A DNA stretch of 64,000 nucleotides from contig MPMO01000015.1 of assembly GCA_002238555.1 (NCBI GenBank), forward strand, positions 22,297 to 86,296. The letters are read 5' to 3'. The position numbers and the translations under genes are program-made. The notes beneath the pieces were generated by a model. It made no database searches. It was given only the letters and a program-made list of their open reading frames with translations, and had not been told where the DNA came from. This DNA is from Caldilineaceae bacterium bin34. Its GTDB lineage: Bacteria; Chloroflexota; Anaerolineae; Caldilineales; Caldilineaceae. This document shows positions 54,836 to 63,845 of the stretch, piece by piece; the first letter of the stretch is position 1, and each line of letters begins with the position of its first letter.

Positions 54836-56533
54836 ATGTCTGCCGAAAATCGTAACCGTTTCAGGGCCGGATTGACATTCCTGATCACCCTGTCATTGGC
54901 AAGCTGCGTCCTGCCACAGGTCCCGCCAACTCCGGAGACGCCACGGGTCGAAACGTCGGTTCCGGTCAAGGTTCGGGTCGCGACCGAGCGCGGCGCGACC
55001 GCCTGCGACAACTCGTTTCACAGGCACACGCTGCCCCACGAGACAACGGCACCGGAATGGACCGTGACCGGGTTCGATGCCAACGGGTCCGGCATTGCGG
55101 CCGGGGATCTGGACCGCGACGGTAGGCTCGATCTTGTATTGGGGGGCTATGCGCAGTCCAACACCATTCTTTGGAATGCCGGCAACCTATCCTTCGAACC
55201 GCAACCACTAGGCGAGGGCCTGACCCGCGAAGTCCAGCTGGTCGACGTGGATGGCGACGGCCTTCTCGACATTGCCACCACGCGCAGGGGATCCGGTCTG
55301 GCGGTTTGGCGCAACACGGGCGCGGACGAACGGGCCGCCATGTTCGAGCCCATGGTATTGCGCGGGATCGATCGGCCCTTCTACTCCATGGATTGGCTGG
55401 ACGTGGACGCCGACGGGGATCTGGACCTAGGGGCGGCCACGTACGACGCGGAACTCAAGGACCTGTTCGGCAGCGAGTTCCTGATGAACCATGCGGGGGG
55501 TGTCTATCTCTTCAGCATGGAGAACGGCCGATTTCGCCTGCGGCAGCTGACATTGCAGGCGCAGGCCCTGGCAACCCTGTTTCTCGACGTGACCGGCGAC
55601 GGAACGGCGGAACTGCTGGTCGGCAACGACTTCGCCACGCCGGACTTCATTTTCCAGCAGGAGGCCGACGGCTGGCACACCATCGAGCCGTTCGACGTGA
55701 CCACCCATTCCACGATGAGCCTGTCGGCCGGGGACATCAACAACGACGGCCGGTTCGATCTCTTTGCCACCGACATGAAACCCGTGCCCGACGACCAGGA
55801 CGCGCTCGCGGCCTGGCAGCCGGTCATGGAGGCCATGATGGCGGGGGCGATGGAGGACCACGATGCACGCCAACGCATGCAGAACGTACTGCAGGTCGCC
55901 GCGGACGACAACGGCGGCTGGGTCGATGCCGCGGACTCGCATCCGTTGGCGGCCACCGGCTGGAGTTGGGCCGGAAGCTTCGGCGATCTGGACAACGACG
56001 GTTGGCTGGACCTGTATGTGGTCAACGGCATGATCGAGGCCACGCTTTTCGCCCATCTGCCCGACCACGAATTGGTGGAGCGGAACCATGCCTTTCGCAG
56101 CGGCGCGGACGGGTCCCTGATGCCCGCTCCGGAATGGAACCTCGGCGATCAGGCAAGCGGCCGGGGCATGGTGATGGCCGATCTGGACCGGGACGGCGAC
56201 CTCGACATCGCGGTCAACAATCTGCGCAGTCCGGCGGCCCTGTTCGAAAACCGGTTGTGCGGAGGCGTCGGACTGCAGCTGGATCTGCGGCAGGAATCGG
56301 GCGGCAACAGTCATGCGATTGGCGCACGGGTGGTCGTGGCTGCGGATGCCAACCGGTGGGTCCGGACCGTGCACGTGGCCGACAGCTACCTTTCCGGCCG
56401 CGCGCCCCGGCTGCACTTCGGCCTGGGCGAACCGGAACGGGATGTCCAAGTGACCATCGCCTGGCCGGACGGCGAGCGTACGCTCCTCGGGAACGTGGCG
56501 CCCGGCAGCCTGGTCACGGTGGTCCGGAAGTAA
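54836..56533 (+). CDS. Lipoprotein with FG-GAP/VCBS repeats and ASPIC/UnbV C terminus
   Basis: The 565-residue reading is from ATG 54836 (MSAENRNRFRAGLTFLI). A signal peptide ends in a lipobox, LSLASC. Seven FG-GAP-type calcium-binding repeats follow, each with a D-D-D-G loop (AAGDLDRDGRLDLVLGG, VDVDGDGLLDIATT, LDVDADGDLDLGAAT, SAGDINNDGRFDLFATD, FGDLDNDGWLDLYVVNG, ADLDRDGDLDIAVNN). The C terminus (IGARVVVAADANRWVRTVH, LHFGLGEPERDVQVTIAWP) is the ASPIC/UnbV type. It is likely a surface beta-propeller of the CRTAC1 group; its ligand is unknown. Confidence 0.87.
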   Translation: MSAENRNRFRAGLTFLITLSLASCVLPQVPPTPETPRVETSVPVKVRVATERGATACDNSFHRHTLPHETTAPEWTVTGFDANGSGIAAGDLDRDGRLDLVLGGYAQSNTILWNAGNLSFEPQPLGEGLTREVQLVDVDGDGLLDIATTRRGSGLAVWRNTGADERAAMFEPMVLRGIDRPFYSMDWLDVDADGDLDLGAATYDAELKDLFGSEFLMNHAGGVYLFSMENGRFRLRQLTLQAQALATLFLDVTGDGTAELLVGNDFATPDFIFQQEADGWHTIEPFDVTTHSTMSLSAGDINNDGRFDLFATDMKPVPDDQDALAAWQPVMEAMMAGAMEDHDARQRMQNVLQVAADDNGGWVDAADSHPLAATGWSWAGSFGDLDNDGWLDLYVVNGMIEATLFAHLPDHELVERNHAFRSGADGSLMPAPEWNLGDQASGRGMVMADLDRDGDLDIAVNNLRSPAALFENRLCGGVGLQLDLRQESGGNSHAIGARVVVAADANRWVRTVHVADSYLSGRAPRLHFGLGEPERDVQVTIAWPDGERTLLGNVAPGSLVTVVRK

Positions 56534-56569
56534 TCCTGGCTCGGTCCGGAGCCAAAGTCCGGCCTGTTT

Positions 56570-56575
56570 TATAAT
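56570..56575 (+). promoter_or_regulatory. -10 element for the sugar ABC operon
   Basis: TATAAT lies 67 bases ahead of the substrate-binding-protein start. The ribosome site AGGAGG (56626-56631) is five bases from the ATG at 56637 and settles the start. Confidence 0.5.
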
Positions 56576-56636
56576 CTGGCCGTCCCTGGAAATCGTTCCC
56601 TTGGATTGTTCTTGCCCGTCCTGCGAGGAGGCACTG

Positions 56637-57947
56637 ATGCGAACCCGAGTTCTTACCATCCTGGCGTTGCTGGGCGTGCTGGCGATTGCCGTGACCGGCT
56701 GCGCCGCGGCACCGCCAGCTGCAACCGCGCCCGGAGAAACCGTCGTCACCTGGGCCATGTGGGGCAGTCCGGCCGAGCTTGCAACCCACCAGTCGGTGGC
56801 CGACGCGTACATGGCCGAAAACCCCGATGTGACAATTGAGATTTTGTCCGAACCGTGGGGCGACTACTTCACCAAGATGCAGGCCCTGTGGGCCGGCGGC
56901 GACGGTTCCGTCATTCCCGACATCCTGTTCCTGTGGCCCACCCCGTCCTATGCGGCCGAAGGTGTGTTGGAGAACCTCCAGCCCTTCATCGACCGGGACG
57001 GCTACAACGTGGACGACTACTGGCCGGACCTCCTTGAGTCCGCGAAGTACGACGGCGACGTCTACGGCTTCCCGCGCGACATTGGCCTTGAAGTCCTGTA
57101 TTACAACAAGGACGTCTTCGACGAGGTTGGGGTCCCCTATCCGGACGAAACCTGGACCTGGGCGGACCTCGAAACCGCGGCCAACCAGCTCAAGGTGGTG
57201 GACGATACGGGCCGGGTCTCCCGCTACGGCCTCGGCATGGAGGGCGGCAAGTACATGCTGTGGGTACTCCAGAACCACGGCGCCCTGCTGGACGACTACC
57301 GCAATCCGTCCGCGTGCACCCTAGACCAGCCCGAGGCGGTACAGGGACTTGAGTTCTTCGCCAACCTGATGGCCACCGACGCCGCCATGACCAGCGACAA
57401 CCTGAACCAGGCCGGCGGCGACGCAGCCGTGTTCCAGGCCGGCCAGGTTGCCATGATCATCCAGAATGCCAGCCGCGTCAGCGCATTCAACGCGGCCGAG
57501 ATGAACTACGATGTTTCCGTGGTCCCGATTCCGGACGGCGGCCGCCGCGCAGCCAGTGCCGGCGGAGCAGCCTGGACCATGAGCGCGGGCAGCGACAACA
57601 AGGAGGATGCCTGGCACTTCCTGCAGTGGCTGCAGAGCACCAACGGCGGCCAGCGGATCTACACCGCATCCGGGGAGATTTTCCCGGCGCTGCAATCCAC
57701 CGCCATGTCCGATGCCTTCCTCAATCCGGACAACCCGCCGGCCAACCGCCAGGCGTTCCTGACGGAGGGCCTCAACGCCACCGTGGGCCGTTTCGGCTAC
57801 TTCCCGGAGTGGGGTTACCTGAGCGGCAATTTCGTGTCGCCCCACATCAACCAGATCTGGACCGGCGACCTGACCCCCGCCGATGCGGCGGCAGCGGTTT
57901 GCGAGGGCGTCAACCAGTATCTGCAGGATGAGGACTTCCCGAAGTAG
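56637..57947 (+). CDS. Sugar ABC transporter substrate-binding lipoprotein
   Basis: The 436-residue reading is from ATG 56637 (MRTRVLTILALLGVLAIAVT), with a lipobox AVTGC. It is a family 1 solute-binding protein (VVTWAMWGSPAELATHQSV, LFLWPTPSYAAEGVLENLQP, YGFPRDIGLEVLYYNKDVFD, GQVAMIIQNASRVSAFNAAE). It captures a carbohydrate outside the cell for the two permeases that follow. A strong hairpin with seven T residues after the stop probably reduces permease expression relative to it. Confidence 0.93.
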   Translation: MRTRVLTILALLGVLAIAVTGCAAAPPAATAPGETVVTWAMWGSPAELATHQSVADAYMAENPDVTIEILSEPWGDYFTKMQALWAGGDGSVIPDILFLWPTPSYAAEGVLENLQPFIDRDGYNVDDYWPDLLESAKYDGDVYGFPRDIGLEVLYYNKDVFDEVGVPYPDETWTWADLETAANQLKVVDDTGRVSRYGLGMEGGKYMLWVLQNHGALLDDYRNPSACTLDQPEAVQGLEFFANLMATDAAMTSDNLNQAGGDAAVFQAGQVAMIIQNASRVSAFNAAEMNYDVSVVPIPDGGRRAASAGGAAWTMSAGSDNKEDAWHFLQWLQSTNGGQRIYTASGEIFPALQSTAMSDAFLNPDNPPANRQAFLTEGLNATVGRFGYFPEWGYLSGNFVSPHINQIWTGDLTPADAAAAVCEGVNQYLQDEDFPK

Positions 57948-57969
57948 GCAAACCCGAGCCTGACATTTC

Positions 57970-58008
57970 GGCGGGTGTCGCTGTCCTCGGCGGCGCCCGC
58001 CTTTTTTT
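57970..58008 (+). terminator. Rho-independent terminator/attenuator
   Basis: GGCGGGTG (57970-57977) pairs with CGCCCGCC (57994-58001, one G-T pair), followed by seven T residues (58002-58008). It lies between the substrate-binding-protein gene and the permease genes, where partial termination would give excess binding protein. Confidence 0.8.
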
Positions 58009-58015
58009 ACCGGCC

Positions 58016-58969
58016 GTGGCTTCCGGCGCGTCCCCGTTGCGTCCGCTTCCCCGGTGGCGGCGCTGGCGCGCCGACCAGCAGTCCGAGGGCTATCTGTTCC
58101 TCCTGCCCAGTCTGGCGGGCTTCATTCTGTTCGTTCTGATCCCGGTCGTCGCAGCGCTCGTGCTGAGCCTGTACGAGTGGAGCCTGCTGTCGCCCGGCGA
58201 ATACGTCGGCCTCACCAACTACCTGAACCTGTTCCGCCGCGATCCCACCTTCTTCAAGGCGCTCGGCAACACGCTCTACTTCACGGTGACCATTGTGCCG
58301 CTGCAGTTGGCGGCGGGCCTGGCCGTGGCCCTGGCCCTCAACCAGGCCATCAAGGGTCTGGCGGTCTACCGGCTGATCTATTTCATGCCGGTCGTGACCA
58401 CCATCGTGGCCGGGGCCTTGGTGTTCCAGTGGATCTTCAACAAGGACTTCGGCATCCTGAGCGCCGCCATCTGGCGCCTCAACGAACTGACCGGCATTCC
58501 CGTCCAGCCGCCGGACTGGCTGACCGATCCCGCCTGGGCGCGACCGGCCGTCGTGATTCTCACGCTGTGGAAAAACGTCGGCTTCACGATGGTGATCTAC
58601 CTGGCGGGTTTGCAGGCCATCCCGGTGGAGCTGTACGACGCGGCGGAGGTGGACGGTGCCACCAGCTGGCGTCGGCTGCTGTACATCACGCTGCCCATGA
58701 TCTCGCCGACCACGTTTTTTCTGATGGTCATTCAAATGATCGGGGCATTCCAGCTGTTCGACGAGGCGTTCGTCATGACCCGCGGCGGTCCGGCCCAGGC
58801 CACCACCACGATCGTGTACTACGTTTATGTCAACGCGTTTGAGTACCGCCGCTTTGGCATGGCCAGCACGGTGGCCTGGGTTCTGTTCGCGTTCATCTTT
58901 GCCTTCACCTTCCTGCAGAACCGCATGCAGCACCGCTGGGTTCACTACGAGACCGAAGATGGCCGTTGA
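58016..58969 (+). CDS. Sugar ABC transporter permease (MalF/UgpA-like)
   Basis: The protein has 317 residues with a GTG start; the start overlaps the base of the terminator. Six membrane helices are visible (GYLFLLPSLAGFILFVLIPV first). The ATPase-contact loop is VELYDAAEVDGATSWRRLLY, the EAA motif. It forms the channel with the second permease. The stop overlaps the next gene by 11 bases. Confidence 0.93.
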   Translation: MASGASPLRPLPRWRRWRADQQSEGYLFLLPSLAGFILFVLIPVVAALVLSLYEWSLLSPGEYVGLTNYLNLFRRDPTFFKALGNTLYFTVTIVPLQLAAGLAVALALNQAIKGLAVYRLIYFMPVVTTIVAGALVFQWIFNKDFGILSAAIWRLNELTGIPVQPPDWLTDPAWARPAVVILTLWKNVGFTMVIYLAGLQAIPVELYDAAEVDGATSWRRLLYITLPMISPTTFFLMVIQMIGAFQLFDEAFVMTRGGPAQATTTIVYYVYVNAFEYRRFGMASTVAWVLFAFIFAFTFLQNRMQHRWVHYETEDGR

Positions 58970-59834
58970 ACCGTTGGCGGCGGAACAGATGCGGCCAACC
59001 CGACGCGTGCGCCGACGCATCGGCAGCATCGTGCTGCAGGTCGGATTGTTGGCCGGCAGCTTCTTCATGGTCATGCCGTTCCTGTGGATGCTGTCCACCT
59101 CGCTCAAGTTGCCGAAGGAAATATTCAAATACCCGCCAATTTGGATTCCCACGGAAATTGCCTGGTCCAACTACAGGGACACCCTGACCGCCCTGCCCTT
59201 TGACCGCTTCTATCTGAACAGTGCCATCGTCAGCGTGTCGTCAACCCTGATCCAGGTGCTGGCCGCGGCCCTGGCCGCCTTCGCCTTTGCCAGGCTGCGC
59301 TTCAAGGGCCGCAATCCCCTCTTCCTTCTGTATCTGGCCACGTTGATGATCCCGTTCCAGGTCACGATGATTCCGAACTTCATCCTGATCTCCCGGGTGC
59401 TCGGCTGGTACAACACCTACCAGGCCCTGATTTTTCCGACCTCCTTTTCGGCCTTCAGCGTGTTTCTGCTGCGCCAGTTTTTCTCCAGCCTGCCCATGGA
59501 ACTGGACGAGGCCGCGCGCATGGACGGCGCTTCCACCCTCCGCATCTGGTGGCAGATCATCCTGCCGCTGAGCGGCCCGGCCCTGGCGGCCCTGTCCATC
59601 TTTTCCTTTCTGGGTTCCTGGAACTCCTTCCTTTGGCCGCTGGTGGTGACCGCCTCCAACGAAATGCGGACGATCCCGGTGGGCCTGAGCGCTTTCCAGG
59701 GCGAATACAACACCGCCTGGAATTTGCTGATGGCCGGATCGGTGATCGCGCTGGTGCCCGTGTTGGCGGTGTACATGGTGGGGCAGAACTGGTTCCAGCG
59801 CGGGATTACGCTCTCCGGCATGGGCGGGCGGTAA
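58959..59834 (+). CDS. Sugar ABC transporter permease (MalG/UgpE-like)
   Basis: The 291-residue reading is from ATG 58959 (MAVEPLAAEQMRPTRR), overlapping the first permease. Six helices are visible (QVGLLAGSFFMVMPFLWML first) and the EAA motif is MELDEAARMDGASTLRIWW. No ATPase gene follows, so the pair probably shares an MsmK/UgpC-type ATPase encoded elsewhere. Confidence 0.93.
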   Translation: MAVEPLAAEQMRPTRRVRRRIGSIVLQVGLLAGSFFMVMPFLWMLSTSLKLPKEIFKYPPIWIPTEIAWSNYRDTLTALPFDRFYLNSAIVSVSSTLIQVLAAALAAFAFARLRFKGRNPLFLLYLATLMIPFQVTMIPNFILISRVLGWYNTYQALIFPTSFSAFSVFLLRQFFSSLPMELDEAARMDGASTLRIWWQIILPLSGPALAALSIFSFLGSWNSFLWPLVVTASNEMRTIPVGLSAFQGEYNTAWNLLMAGSVIALVPVLAVYMVGQNWFQRGITLSGMGGR

Positions 59835-59870
59835 CATGGACCCGACTGTCAATTCTTCGGGGACCGTCCG

Positions 59871-60497
59871 TTGTCCGGCAACAGCGCCTCAGCCAACGCC
59901 ATCGGCTGCATCGTAAAGACCAACTCCCATGTGGAGTACCTGTGCCGCATCTACCGCCACAGGGAAATCGACCACACACCCCACGCCGAGGACTTCCGGT
60001 TCGGCCGTTTCGTGACGGTTGAGTCCGGAGACAACCTGGGGGGAGCCCTGGGCCGCATTGTGGGGCTGATCTGCAACACGCATGTGGTCAATCCGGACTT
60101 CGGGTCGCCCTTCAACCCGCAGATGGTGTCCGACGACTTCGACATCACGCTGCCGCCCTACCTGCAGGCCGACTTCACCGCGGTGGAGGTCGTGGGGATT
60201 GGCTGGGAGACCCCGGACACCGAGTACCTGCAATCGGTTCCGCCCCACGCCCCGATGATGAACGCACCGGTCCACCCCATGCCCAAAGCCGATGTCGCGC
60301 GGTTTCACCAACAAGGGGACCGCGGGCTGCAGGTGGACTACCTGCCGTTCCTGATCAACTGGAACCATCCCCTGGCCCAGGATCTGCTGCTGCATCAGTT
60401 GCGGTTCCTGCGCGCCAACTTTCCCGAACACGGCGATGCCCTGACTGTGGTGGAGAACATGGTCAAGTGGAAGTCCATCGTGGGAGGCCTGCGATGA
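59871..60497 (+). CDS. Orphan HAS-barrel-like protein coupled to HerA
   Basis: The protein has 208 residues from TTG 59871; no ATG is available in frame. Residues about 9-75 (IGCIVKTNSHVEYLCRI, EDFRFGRFVTVES and GALGRIVGLICNT) have the strand order and Gly pattern of a HAS barrel, the domain at the N terminus of HerA and FtsK-like ATPases. The rest (LPPYLQADFTAVEVVGIGWE, QVDYLPFLINWNHPLAQDLL, DALTVVENMVKWKSIVGGLR) is not recognised. It has no NurA nuclease DGS motif. Its stop overlaps the herA start as ATGA, so the two are translationally coupled. The barrel assignment is inference. Confidence 0.6.
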   Translation: MSGNSASANAIGCIVKTNSHVEYLCRIYRHREIDHTPHAEDFRFGRFVTVESGDNLGGALGRIVGLICNTHVVNPDFGSPFNPQMVSDDFDITLPPYLQADFTAVEVVGIGWETPDTEYLQSVPPHAPMMNAPVHPMPKADVARFHQQGDRGLQVDYLPFLINWNHPLAQDLLLHQLRFLRANFPEHGDALTVVENMVKWKSIVGGLR

Positions 60498-62158
60498 GCC
60501 GGACCGGCGGCCCCCTGGGACTGGTGCGGGGCCCGGGGGAGTCGGTGTCCGAGTTCGTGTTCGTGTCACCGGATCCGGACCAGTCGGCGCGCATTGGGGA
60601 ATTCGTCTACTTCGAGGATCCCGCCATCGAAGGCGGCGTGCGCATCTACGGACGCGTCACCCAGCGGGAAGCGGTGCGCCTGTGGCCGGACGAGTTCATG
60701 GCGAACCCCGACATCGCTCCCGCAAGGGTGGCCGGACTGCTCGGTTTCGATCAGGGGTCAGCCAGGTCAAACACGGATCTGTTTGCCCTGACCGTCTCCA
60801 TTCTGGGTCACTTCGACAGTCAGGTCAGGGACTTCATCAATCCCCGCATCACGCCCAGCAGCGGACTGCCGATTCACCTGACCTCCAGCGCCGAACTGAC
60901 CAGGATTCTGAATGCGGTGGAACCGACGGCGGCCGGCAGCGCCCTGGTGGGGGACCTCATCACCCGTGCACCGTCGGAGGTCCCAATCGCTCTCAACGTG
61001 GCCGCCTTCACCAGCACCCATCTGGCCATCATTGCCACCACCGGCAGCGGCAAGAGCTACCTGGCCGGGGTGTTGTTGGAAGAAATGATGCGGGAAAAGA
61101 ACCGGGCCGCCGTCCTGGTCGTGGATCCGCACGGCGAGTACGACACCCTCCGCCAAATGGCGGAGGAACACCGGACCCGTTTCGCGTCCAACGGGTACCT
61201 CCCCACCATCCGTGTCCTCCAGCCCGATCAGGTAAAGGTGCGCATTGACAGTCTGTCCGAAGCCGACCTGAACGCCTATCTGCCGGACATGTCGGAACTG
61301 ATGAAGCACAGGCTGCGGGAAGCCCTGAAACGGGTCCGGACCCGCAAGGAGCGGTATACGTTAACCGATCTGCTGAAGGCGGTCGAGGCGACCGGCCGAG
61401 ACTCCGAGGACGATGCCGGCAACGGATCCAGGGAGGACGGCACCACGCAGGCCCTGCGCTGGCGCCTGGAAAGCCGCCTGGCCAACAGCAGCCTGTTCAC
61501 CGACAGCGAAGAGCTGGAACTGACACAGCTCTACCAGCCGGGCCAGTTGACGGCCCTGCAACTCAACGAAATCGACACGTCCGAGCAGCGGATGATTGTC
61601 ACCACCATCCTGCGGCGGGTCATGAAGTCCCGCACCGACTCCATCAAGAACCGGGGCCACGGCGACGCCAACGACCTGGGATTTCCGGTGTTCACGCTGC
61701 TGGAGGAAGCGCACAACTTCAGTCCGGCCCACGAACACGCGGTCTCATCTCCCATCCTCAAGCGCATCCTGAGCGAGGGACGGAAGTTCGGGGTCAGCAT
61801 TGGCCTGGTCAGCCAACGGCCGGGACGCTTGGATGCGGATGTCCTAAGCCAGTGCATGACGCAGTGCCTGATGCGCATCGTGAACCCGGTGGACCAGGCG
61901 AAGATCGCGGAATCCATCGAGAGCGTGGGCCGCGATCTCATCAACGAACTGCCCAGCCTGTCCCGCGGCCAGGCCATTCTGGCCGGTGCCAGCGTGAACA
62001 CGCCGGTGCTGGTGAAGGTCCGCCCCAGAATCACGGCTCACGGCGGACAGGACATCAATGCACCGCAGGAATGGCGCAACTATGAACCCAGACGCAGGCG
62101 GACCGCCATTCCAAGAGACATGGGGAACGGACGCAGGCCCGACGGCACCGTCCGCTGA
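60494..62158 (+). CDS. herA: HerA-type DNA translocase/helicase (DUF87)
   Basis: The 554-residue reading is from ATG 60494 (MSRTGGPLGLVRGPGESVSE). An N-terminal HAS barrel (about 12-60) is followed by a RecA-like motor: Walker A ATTGSGKSYLAGVLLEEM (TTGSGKS at 182-188), DPHGEYD at 211-217, Walker B FTLLEEAHNF (402-408) and SIGLVSQRPGRLDADVLSQ. The C terminus has GQAILAGASVNTPVLVKVR. HerA hexamers act with NurA in DNA end resection, and HerA homologues also serve in phage-defence systems with other partners. The partner here is the uncharacterised barrel protein upstream. Confidence 0.92.
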   Translation: MSRTGGPLGLVRGPGESVSEFVFVSPDPDQSARIGEFVYFEDPAIEGGVRIYGRVTQREAVRLWPDEFMANPDIAPARVAGLLGFDQGSARSNTDLFALTVSILGHFDSQVRDFINPRITPSSGLPIHLTSSAELTRILNAVEPTAAGSALVGDLITRAPSEVPIALNVAAFTSTHLAIIATTGSGKSYLAGVLLEEMMREKNRAAVLVVDPHGEYDTLRQMAEEHRTRFASNGYLPTIRVLQPDQVKVRIDSLSEADLNAYLPDMSELMKHRLREALKRVRTRKERYTLTDLLKAVEATGRDSEDDAGNGSREDGTTQALRWRLESRLANSSLFTDSEELELTQLYQPGQLTALQLNEIDTSEQRMIVTTILRRVMKSRTDSIKNRGHGDANDLGFPVFTLLEEAHNFSPAHEHAVSSPILKRILSEGRKFGVSIGLVSQRPGRLDADVLSQCMTQCLMRIVNPVDQAKIAESIESVGRDLINELPSLSRGQAILAGASVNTPVLVKVRPRITAHGGQDINAPQEWRNYEPRRRRTAIPRDMGNGRRPDGTVR

Positions 62159-62535
62159 ATCAGTGCCCGCGATGCGCAACTGGCCAAGCAAGAAAACGAT
62201 TTCGGAGGCGTGGTTGTTTGACCCGGTCTTTGGGTTGGTTCAGCCATACCACTTCCAGCGATCAAGGACAGCGAGTTCACCGGCCGCACAGCGGCCCGTA
62301 GGGCGGAGTCTCAAGGCCGCCGTAGCAGGAACAGTTCACGGATGCCATCGGATGTGCCTGATGTTTGACACACCGTGCTCCCCTACCGCGGCGTGGGACC
62401 GCAATCCAATGGCAGCCCTACATCCAGTCCGGGAGCGATAAAGTCACGCTTGGTACAAGCCGGTGCGCCAAGCAGCACCAAAGCGAACAGATCCGCCACC
62501 GGTGGCTTGATTTCCCGATACTGCAGTTGGTAACC
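62159..62535. other. Intergenic stretch without a gene
   Basis: The 377 bases between herA and the left end of the second insertion sequence hold no open frame with a recognisable product and no tRNA. No repeat or promoter stands out. Confidence 0.6.
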
Positions 62536-63449
62536 CTGTTTCACATTCGTTGATTTCGCTCAGGTCCCTGCATCGACACCTCCTCCGGTTCAGGCCCCCG
62601 CCAGCCCCCGCCTCAGGCCATGATGTGTGCCATCACTGCCTCCCAGAGTGCTACCAGGACCGATTCCGCCGCCAGCGGCCGCGCCCGGACCAGCCATTGC
62701 AGGATCGGCAACACGGTGCGGTCCAGGTGTGTCAGGGAGTCCTTGTCCAAGTGCCGGATGTGCCGTCCCACGGTGCGCCGCAGGTGCATGGCACACAGTT
62801 GCCGGTCCAGGCCCGTGGCCTTCAGGGCTGAGCCGTAGACGGGATCGTCGTCGGTCGTCACCCCCGCGCACCGCGCGTCTCCAAGTGCTTGAACCAGCCT
62901 TTCCCGTCGAAGCCCGGCCCCGCCAGGCGCAGGTCCAGCTGTTCGCCTTTCGGTCCCAAGACCACGCCCACCAAGCGGTGGTTGCCCCCAGTGGGCAGCC
63001 AGGTCTCGTCCACCGCCAGCCACGCGGGCAGAGAGGCCTACGGGTCGGGCACCACCGCCTGCACGTCCCGCCACAGAGTGGCGGCACCCACCCCGCAGCC
63101 CAGAGTCGCCAGCACCACCGACCATCCCCGGTAGTTGACACACCACACGTACAGCCGGGCCGCCAGCCGCCGAAAGGCCTCCGGGCGCTGGCGGGCGGCA
63201 GGGGCGAGGCACTGCAGAGGCAGGCTTTGCACGGCCAGCGCTGGATCCGCAGCCGACCAAGGCCGACTAGGTGACGGGGATTGGTGCCGTTGCGGCACCA
63301 GGCAGGGCTCGGTGGGCGTTCGGGGTGGGCAGGGACTGGGACTGAAGTCCACGACGAGGGGTCCGCTTTGGTTGATTGATGCAAACCAATTATCGAGGGC
63401 CCCTCGTCCCACTCCAGGCCTTGAACCAATATCAACGAGAGTGAAACAG
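62536..63449 (-). mobile_element. Internally deleted insertion sequence, copy 2
   Basis: Ends CTGTTTCACATTCGTTGAT (62536-62554) and, inverted, ATCAACGAGAGTGAAACAG (63431-63449) match at 17 of 19 positions and match copy 1. The minus-strand transposase is broken by frameshifts and stops and lacks the section between LVALWEA and LMA, joining directly to HIMA and a stop. Readable pieces are ATLWRDVQAVVPDP, WLAVDETWLPTGGNHRL, DDDPVYGSALKATGLDRQ and LRRTVGRHIRHLD. A hairpin with arms GACGAGGGGTCC (63355-63366) and GGGCCCCTCGTC (63399-63410) lies ahead of the coding part, as in copy 1. Confidence 0.75.
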
Positions 63450-63450
63450 T

Positions 63451-63845
63451 GCCGCCTGGACGCAGGGCGATTGCATCTAAACGGGTTTCGGGGTCGAGGC
63501 CGATCAGCCGGCACAGATAGTCCTTGTCCCAGGCCCCGCTCCCGGTCGTGGGACCCGCGCCCGTGCTTGGGCACGGCCTGGCCCTCGGTCCGCACACAGA
63601 CATCCTGCACCCCGTCCCGAAAGTCCTCCTCGAACCGGGCCCATCCAGCCGCGCGCAGAACCGTCCCAGCGTGTCGTGCGAGGGGATCCGGGGGTAGCCC
63701 GGGAAGGTGCGCCGCCAGGCCTCGTTGGGCCGGCCCAAGAGGGTGATGGCCACAAGACGGTCCGCACCGCAGATGACCCCGGCACGGACAGCACCAGGAT
63801 GTCCGTCAACTTGTGCAGTTTGATCCGCTCCACCCGCGGGGATCC
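63451..63845 (-). pseudogene. ISAs1-family transposase remnant, internally deleted
   Basis: On the minus strand SPRVERIKLHKLTDILVLSV starts the typical N terminus, then after frameshifts ITLLGRPNEAWRRTFPGY and IPSHDTLGRFCARLDG, then FRDGVQDVCVRTEGQ and GSHDRE. The middle of the enzyme is missing, and the frame resumes with the C-terminal WDKDYLCRLIGLDP and RLDAIALRPGG. It abuts copy 2 of the DDE insertion sequence. The last 155 bases of the window hold no other gene. Confidence 0.65.

Noticed and set aside
59871..60497. NurA nuclease as the HerA partner
   Set aside because: The N-terminal DGS motif and other metal-binding residues of NurA are not visible.
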